Assembly: GCA_030035585.1 (NCBI GenBank)
Contig: CM057469.1
Span: forward strand, 64,931,501 to 64,995,500
Direction of reading: 5' to 3'
Origin: Dugong dugon
Lineage: Eukaryota; Chordata; Mammalia; Sirenia; Dugongidae
DNA: 64,000 nucleotides
This document shows, piece after piece, positions 58,269-64,000 of this stretch. The translations under genes and the position numbers were made by a program. The notes below the pieces were generated by a model. It was not told the DNA's origin. It ran no database searches and saw nothing but the letters and a program-made list of their open reading frames with translations. How positions within the stretch are numbered: position 1 is the stretch's first letter; every line of letters starts with the position of its first letter.

Positions 58269-58749
58269 TGTCATGGTTTGAATTATGTCCCCCCAAAAAT
58301 GTGTGTATCAATTTGGCTAGGCCATGATTGCTGGTACTGTGTGATTTTCCTGTGTGTTGTAAACCTGCATCTATGATGTTAATGAGGGAGGATGGGTGGC
58401 AGCTGTGTTAGTAAGGCAGGACTCAGTCTACAAGATTGGATTGTATTCTGAGGCAATGTCTTGAGATATAAGAGACAGAAGTGAGCAGTGAGACAGGGGG
58501 ACCTCATACCGTCAAGAAAGCAGCGCCCGGAGCAGAGCGCGTTCTTTGGACCGGGGTCCCTGCGCAGAGAAGCTCCTAGTCTGGGGGAACACTGAAGAGA
58601 AGAAGGCCGCGAGAGAGAAAGACTTCCCCTGGAGCTGACACCTTGAATTTGGACTTTTAGCCTACTTTACTGCAAGGAAATAAACTTCTCTTCATTAAAA
58701 CCATCCACTTGTGGTATTTCTGTTATGGCCGCACTAGATGACTAAGACA
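58269..58749 (+). mobile_element. 3' LTR of the complete MaLR element
   Basis: Same family as the 5' LTR; starts 'tgtcatggtttgaattatg' and ends 'gatgactaagaca'. TATA-like 'gagatataagagacag' has one change from the other LTRs. The element is flanked by 'ggag' (56799-56802 and 58750-58753). Confidence 0.92.
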
Positions 58750-58924
58750 GGAGTATATCATAAGACTAATATATCTCAATCAAATTAGGTTTAATCTCAG
58801 AAACAATATTTGGTTCAACATTAGGTAATAATCACTAGATTAAGATATTTGGAAAAATGCAAATCAGAAACCAAGCCAAAATACATTTAATATTTTAACA
58901 GCCATTCCTGATTCCAAATGAATA

Positions 58925-59312
58925 ATGAACAAGGCTTTCTTGCTGCTATAACACAAATACCACAAGTGGGTGGCTTTAAAGAACAGAAATTTATTTTCTC
59001 ATAATTCTGAAGGCTAAAAGTCCAAATCGGGGTCTCAGCTGCATCGATTCCTTTCTTGTAGGTAGTCCTGGGTGTTCCTTGGTTCCTTGAGTTGTACAGG
59101 ACCTTCACATGGCATCTGTCTTCCCTCTGTGTATGTGTCTTCGTATCTACTCTGCTCTTTTTATAACTTAGAAGAGGTTAGATTTAGAACCCACCCTACC
59201 TGGGTATGATCTAATTAACATAACAAAGAAAACCTATTTCCAAACAGGATTACATCTACATGTTAGGATTCCAAGACATATTTTATAAGGACACACGTTA
59301 ATTCATATAAAG
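58925..59312 (-). mobile_element. MaLR/MLT-type LTR, minus strand
   Basis: Complement of the LTR 3' end at the left ('cttgctgctataacacaaat', 'accacaagtgggtggcttt') and a diverged 5' part at the right. No clear target-site duplication. Confidence 0.7.
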
Positions 59313-59354
59313 GCTTAGGATGAAACCTCCTTAAATTCATAAAGGGTATCTGAA

Positions 59355-59493
59355 GTGGTTAGAGCTATGGCTGCTAACCAGTCAGCCATTCAAATCCACT
59401 AGGTAGGTGCTCCTTGGAAACCCTATGGGGCAATTCTACTCTGTCCTATAGCGTTGCTATGAGTCGGAATCGACTCAATGGCAATGAGTAATT
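59355..59493 (+). mobile_element. AfroSINE, 5'-shortened
   Basis: 'gtggttagagctatggctg', 'aaaccctatggggcaattc', tail 'gagtcggaatcgactcaatg'. Flanked by 'gggtatctgaa' at 59344-59354 and 59494-59504, a perfect 11-bp duplication. It sits within or beside the ancient L1. Confidence 0.9.
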
Positions 59494-59504
59494 GGGTATC
59501 TGAA

Positions 59505-60755
59505 AGAAATCTGCGGCAAACAGCATTATAATGGTAAAATATCACCATTAAAGTAAGGTGTAAGACATACCTACTAATGTTCAACATTGCACTCAGATTC
59601 AATGAGAAAAGGACAAGGAAGAAAAAGTAGGGGTGACATTATTCTCAGAAAGTACAATTATCTTTAAAAATCCAAGAGAATAAACTTAAAAAAAAATAGA
59701 GCTAATGATACAATTTAGTAAGTTAGCCTGATGAACACATAAAACATTGGAATAAAACTGGCAAAAATATGCAAGATGTATGCACATAAAATTATTAATC
59801 TTTATTAAAGTAGATAAAAGCAGATATGAATGAATGGAAAGAAATGTATGTTCGTGAACTGAATGACTTAATATTGTTAGATGGTTAATTTACCGCAAAT
59901 TAATAAATTCAATAAAATCTCAGTCAAAATTGCGACTATCTAAAGAACTTCAACACCTGATTCTTAAGTTAAACTCTAAAAAGCAACATATAAGAATCAT
60001 TAAAAAATAATAAAGCACTTGCTTTACCAGATAGTTATCAAAATATACCAAAAACTCTAGTAACTAAAACAGTGTGGTACGGGCACAGATCAATTGTATA
60101 AATGTGCATAAATGTGAAGTTATTTCATTTTTAATCACTGGGTAAAGATGAAATATTCTTTAAATAGTGTTGAGAGAAGTTGCTATTTCTGTAAAATAGT
60201 ATAGTTAGGTTTCGCCCTCAAATCACACATACAAATATATTACACTTATCAAAAATAAATGGGAATATTAAATTAATACTTATTGGAATAAATAATTTAA
60301 TCTTATGATTAATCTTTAATCTTTTTTGGAAAGACATAACCCAAATTTAAGAACTCATAAACTCTTAAAGCAGTAAAATTATTAAAGCCTTTTTTGAGCA
60401 CATCGTTATATCAAGATAAAAAATGTACACATCACTATCCCTCAGCAATCTGACCCTTACGAAGCTATGAAGCTATCCTACAGATACATATACAAAAATG
60501 CTATGCACTGAGTGCTCATTTTCAGCATCACTTTTTAATATTGAAAAATCGGAAATAACCAAATGATTAAATACGGAAATAACTGAATAAATTACAGTTC
60601 ATTCAAACTATGTAATCATTACTGTTATTTAAAAATGTAAGTATCCTCTTAAGTAGATAGGAAAGAACTCCCCACTCCTTAAGTGTCAGCTGTGTAGTGT
60701 ATGGCGGGGTGAAGGTAAAAAAGAGTACAGGAGAGAAATTTGGCAAACCAAGTGA
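59505..60755 (+). mobile_element. Ancient L1 ORF2 and 3' region relic
   Basis: Old L1-like strings in order: 'gttcaacattgcactcag', 'caataaaatctcagtcaaaa', 'aaacagtgtggtacgggcac', then 3'-end strings 'atcctacagatacatatac' and 'aactgaataaattacagttc'. Too decayed for translation. It appears to continue beyond the MaLR LTR at 60761. Confidence 0.6.
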
Positions 60756-60760
60756 TCAAG

Positions 60761-61315
60761 TGTCATGGATTGAATTGTGTCCCCCCAGATATGCATCAAT
60801 TTGGTTAGGCCATGATTCCCAGTACTGTGTGGTTGTCCTCCATTTTGTGATTGATATAATTTTCCTGTATGTTGTAAATCCTAATCTCTGCCTGTGGTTA
60901 ATGAGGCAAGATTGGATTGTGTTGAAGAGGATTAGGATGGGATGTAACACCCTTGATCAGGTCATATCCCTGACCCAATGTAAAGGGCATTTCCTTAGGG
61001 TGTGGCCTGCACCATCTTTTATCTTACAAGAGATAAAAGGAAAGGGAAGTGAGCAGAGAGTTGGGGACCTCATACCACCGAGACAGCAGTGCCAAGAGCA
61101 GAGCACATCCTTTGGACCCAGGGTTCCTGTGTGGAGAAGCTCCTAGTCCAGGGGAAGACTGATGAGAAGGCTGACAGAGAGAGAAAGCCTTCCCCTGGAG
61201 CTGACGCCCTGAATATGGACTTATGGCCTACTTTACTGTGAGGAAATAAATACCTCTTTGTTAAAGCTATCCACTTTTGGTATTTCTGTTATAGCAGCAC
61301 TAGATAAGTAAGACA
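60761..61315 (+). mobile_element. MaLR-type solo LTR
   Basis: Starts 'tgtcatggattgaattgtg' and ends 'gataagtaagaca'. TATA-like 'agagataaaagg' near 61026 and 'gaaataaatacctc' near 61243. Perfect 5-bp target-site duplication 'tcaag' at 60756-60760 and 61316-61320. Open frame 60697-61146 is a by-product of this LTR. Confidence 0.92.
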
Positions 61316-61489
61316 TCAAGGTTAATATTATCAATGACAAGACATTTTAATAGCATGCACCCTTGATGTAACCTGCTGCATTCAAGTAGATTCTGACTCA
61401 TGATGACCAGGTAACCATGACTCAGAATTGCTTCTAGTTGTGTAATTACCCTTGACTTAATATGATGATAGGGTGCTTTACCTCTGTGG

Positions 61490-61917
61490 TTTTCTTTCCA
61501 AAAGCCCATAACCCCTGCCTAACCTAAGAAAAACATCAGACAAACCCACATTGAGGGGCATTCTACAAAATGCCAAATCAGTATTCTTCAAAGTGTCAAG
61601 GTAGTCAAAAAACAAGGGAAGTCTGAAAAAGTGTCACAATCTAGAGGGGTCTAAGGGTCATAACTAAAGATACTATTGTATTCTGCATGAGATACTGGAA
61701 CAGAAAAAGAACATTAGGTAAAAAATAAGGAAACTCAAATAAGGTATGGACTTTTATAATATATCAATATTGCTTCATTAGTTGTGAAAACAAATCTACC
61801 ATAGTAATGAAAGACGTAAACAACAGGGGAAACTGGGTGAGGGATATATAGGAATTTTCTGTACTATTCTTGTTACTTTTTTGTAAATCTAAAACTGTTA
61901 CAAAATAAAGTTTATGT
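61490..61917 (+). repeat. Ancient L1 3' end (probable)
   Basis: 'catcagacaaacccacattg', 'ggggaaactgggtgaggg', 'tctaaaactgttacaaaat' and 'aaagttta' follow the 3' end of an old mammalian L1 as I remember it. Non-coding. Confidence 0.55.
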
Positions 61918-61919
61918 AT

Positions 61920-62042
61920 ATAGCGACCCTATAGGACAGAGTAGAATTGTCCCATAGGGTTTCCAAGGAGCTCCTGGTGGATTCCAACTGCCAACCTTTT
62001 AGTTAGCACCAAACTCTTAACCACTTTGCCACCAGGGCTCTG
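61920..62042 (-). mobile_element. AfroSINE, 3'-shortened copy
   Basis: 'gcgaccctataggacagag', 'cccatagggtttccaagg', 'ccaaccttttagttagc' and head complement 'gccaccagggctc'. The tail is missing at the left. Confidence 0.88.
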
Positions 62043-62095
62043 TATATATACACACATACATATATATATGCACATACTCACATACAAACACACAA
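62043..62095. repeat. (TA)n/(CA)n microsatellite
   Basis: Mixed simple repeat: 'gtatatatacacacataca' and further AC and TA strings between two SINEs. Confidence 0.8.
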
Positions 62096-62278
62096 ACGGT
62101 TAAGTGCTCAGCTATTAACTGAAAGGTTGGTAGTTCAAAGACACCCAGAGTTTCTCTTGAAGACAGGCCTGGTGATCTGCTTTTGAAAGGTCATAGCCTT
62201 GAAAACCCTATGGAGCAGTTCTACTCTGACCCATGGGATTGCCATGAGTTGAAATCAGCTTGACAGAAACTAATAACA
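62096..62278 (+). mobile_element. AfroSINE-type SINE, long variant
   Basis: 'aaacggttaagtgctcagc', 'gcctggtgatctgctttt', 'aaccctatggagcagttc', tail 'gagttgaaatcagcttgac'. Confidence 0.85.
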
Positions 62279-62284
62279 AGACGT

Positions 62285-62650
62285 GTATATATCCCAACAA
62301 AGAACAGTCTTTAAGAGTCATTAAGAAAAAGCAAGTCACAGAAAATCCATATAATATAATCTCATTTATGTTAAAATCATAAATTCGGAGAGCTGTGTGT
62401 GTGTAATATATGTGTAATATATATATAGATATAGAACACATTATATACATTACATACATACATTACCTATGGGGGAAAAGTCTATAAAAATATATACAAA
62501 ACTATTAACTTTATGGAATGCACAAGGTGATTGGGCAGGGTGAAATAATGGATGATTTTCAAGAATTTCCCCAAACTTCATACTCCTTGAATGTTTTGTG
62601 AAAATGCATTCCTGTGTTGTTTGTGAAATTTAAAAAGTGGCATATACAGA
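62285..62650 (+). repeat. Ancient L1 3' UTR (probable), with TA/TG-rich run
   Basis: 'ctcatttatgttaaaatc', a TG/TA-rich run (62394-62460), 'gattgggcagggtgaaat' and 'gatgattttcaagaatttc' resemble old L1 3' UTR. May be the far part of the relic at 59505. Confidence 0.5.
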
Positions 62651-62759
62651 AAAACAAAAATAAAAATGGATCAACAAATAGAAATTATGGAGAGAGCTCA
62701 CAATTCATTACAAGGAAAACTCTGTAATACATTTGAACTGCGCTATCCTATGACCGAAG

Positions 62760-62855
62760 TGGGCATCCAAAGTTCCCCCCAAAATATGTGTTGAAATCTT
62801 CACCCCTGTACCTGTAAATATGACCCTGTTTGGAAATAGGGGTTTCCTTTTTTTT
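62760..62855 (+). mobile_element. MaLR/MLT-type LTR 5' fragment
   Basis: 'ccccccaaaatatgtgttg', 'cctgtacctgtaaatatgac' and 'tgtttggaaatagggg' match the start of MLT-type LTRs. Truncated. Confidence 0.65.
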
Positions 62856-63041
62856 AATCCCAAACCTCTTCTATTAATCAGGGAAGGTGTGTACTAGGTC
62901 AATTATCTTTATCTGATTCATCTGGCCAGTGTTTCAATGAGTGGTAAGTGTAGGTGGTAATAAAGCTATTAAAAATATAAAGAACAGCAAATTGATAACC
63001 ATGTGTTTCAACATATCACTGTAGAATTGGGTACAACATGG

Positions 63042-63248
63042 TGGTGGTGGTGTTGTGTGCCACTGAGTGGATTCCAACTCATAGCGACCGTATAGGACAG
63101 AGTAGAACTGGACCATAGGGTTTCTAAGGCTGTAAATCTTCACGAAAGAGACTGCCACATCACTCTCCTGCGGAGCTGCAGGTGGCTTCCAACTGCCAAC
63201 CTTTCACTTAGCAGCTGAGTGCTTTAACCACAGCACCACCAGTGCTCT
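63042..63248 (-). mobile_element. AfroSINE-type SINE, long variant
   Basis: Tail complement 'ggtggtgttgtgtgccac', 'gaccgtataggacagagtag', 'gactgccacatcactctcc' and head complement 'aaccacagcaccaccagtg'. The GTTGTTG-like tail is the complement of the (AAC)n end of RTE. Confidence 0.88.
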
Positions 63249-64000
63249 CCCTGTTTAAAAGATCACGTTTATAATTTCCCAGGTACTCCTGAATTTCATT
63301 TTATTATGAAAATTAGAATAAAGTGAAAATGGTTATATTTTAGATTTGATTTACAACAGCAATGGTAGCTAATAACCCTTTGCCAAATACATGCAACCCG
63401 CAAAAATACTGTGGGTTTAAACTTTCAGCATAATTAGATCCTTTTGGATCTCTTCAAAATTACCCTACGCAAGAAGTACTTGATATGTGGGGAAAAAAAA
63501 AAAACTTGTGTGGGTTATTAATTAGAGTTAGCTGGCAAGAGGAGACATTTGTGACTTAGTACTTTCAACCAAGGTGGGAAAGAAAACAGTCTGATTTAAC
63601 CTCAAATCAAATTTTGATCTTAATTATGTTAATGATATTATTTAATTAACTGTCAATATAGTAACATGCACTCCTTAAATTCCTAGGAACTAAAGACAGA
63701 AAAGCAGGGACTTTCCCCATGACCTGAGATGTCTTTCTGCCTTTCACTCAGGGGAGGGGGATCTTCCATAGCAGAGCAATAGCCTGAACAGATTGCTTAG
63801 CAGAGAGCCTATTTCTAGGAAATAGTGAAACATGGGCACAAGTTCCTGGAGTATATAAATATTTATATACTCAAAGAGTTTCAGAAATGCCAAGTTTCAG
63901 GCAGCAAAAGATATCTACTTTGTATTTAGAAAAAAGGGGAGGACATTTCAAATAAAATAGATTAAGAAACGAATGTAATGCAAAACTTGATCATGAACTT
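63249..64000. other. No recognisable gene or repeat
   Basis: AT-rich sequence with short frames only. Confidence 0.45.

Noticed and set aside
60697-61146. A 149-codon open frame
   Set aside because: It lies across a MaLR LTR with 5-bp target flanks and has no protein motifs.
1-64000. CRISPR array or other prokaryotic defence system
   Set aside because: No regular short repeats with unique spacers and no prokaryotic genes; the whole window has mammalian repeat content.
1-64000. An intact, potentially active L1 or RTE
   Set aside because: Every copy has stops and frameshifts; L1-D and the RTE at 53905 also have large internal deletions, and L1-B has an altered catalytic motif.

Overview
The window reads as intergenic or intronic DNA from an afrotherian mammal, most likely an elephant or close paenungulate. 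The basis is the repeat content. There are many tRNA-derived SINEs of the AfroSINE type, each with a tRNA-like head and a tail shared with an RTE (BovB-like) LINE. There are several copies of that RTE LINE itself, long L1 elements, and a MaLR-type LTR family. I see no host protein-coding exon, rRNA, functional tRNA, CRISPR array or bacterial-type gene. All longer coding-like stretches belong to decayed L1 or RTE elements.

Layout. 1-6665 is a minus-strand L1 (L1-A) whose 3' end lies outside the window. 6718-8677 is a minus-strand MaLR LTR plus internal region, cut by an RTE copy (8678-9775). 9776-14834 is mostly old sequence with an L2 piece, a tRNA-Gly SINE, a MaLR LTR carrying a nested AfroSINE, and another AfroSINE. 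14875-22500 is a near full-length plus-strand L1 (L1-B) inserted into an AfroSINE, with a 16-bp target-site duplication. 22745-26152 holds RTE pieces, followed by AT-rich unique DNA to 29562.

29563-45179 is the most layered part. A minus-strand SINE, recognisable by an identical 13-bp target-site duplication at its two far ends, was split by a short duplicated segment. That segment was then entered by an L1 (L1-C, minus, 29751-44910). L1-C was in turn entered by another full-length-type L1 (L1-D, minus, 34241-41385, 16-bp perfect duplication). A paralogue of the duplicated segment without L1 sits nearby at 45777-45980.

45180-64000 carries scattered SINEs, MaLR LTRs with 5-bp target duplications, an LTR-internal-LTR MaLR element (56803-58749), a full 5'-end RTE copy with an internal deletion (53905-55892), MIR and L2 relics, and an ancient L1 interrupted by younger elements (59505-62650).

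As a system, this is a record of retrotransposon succession. L1 and RTE supply reverse transcriptases, the SINEs carry RTE-like tails and probably used RTE machinery, and MaLR LTRs contribute TATA-like and polyadenylation signals. Every autonomous element here is disabled by stops, frameshifts or deletions. Family names come from recognition of the sequence, not from a database search; boundaries without a stated target-site duplication are approximate.
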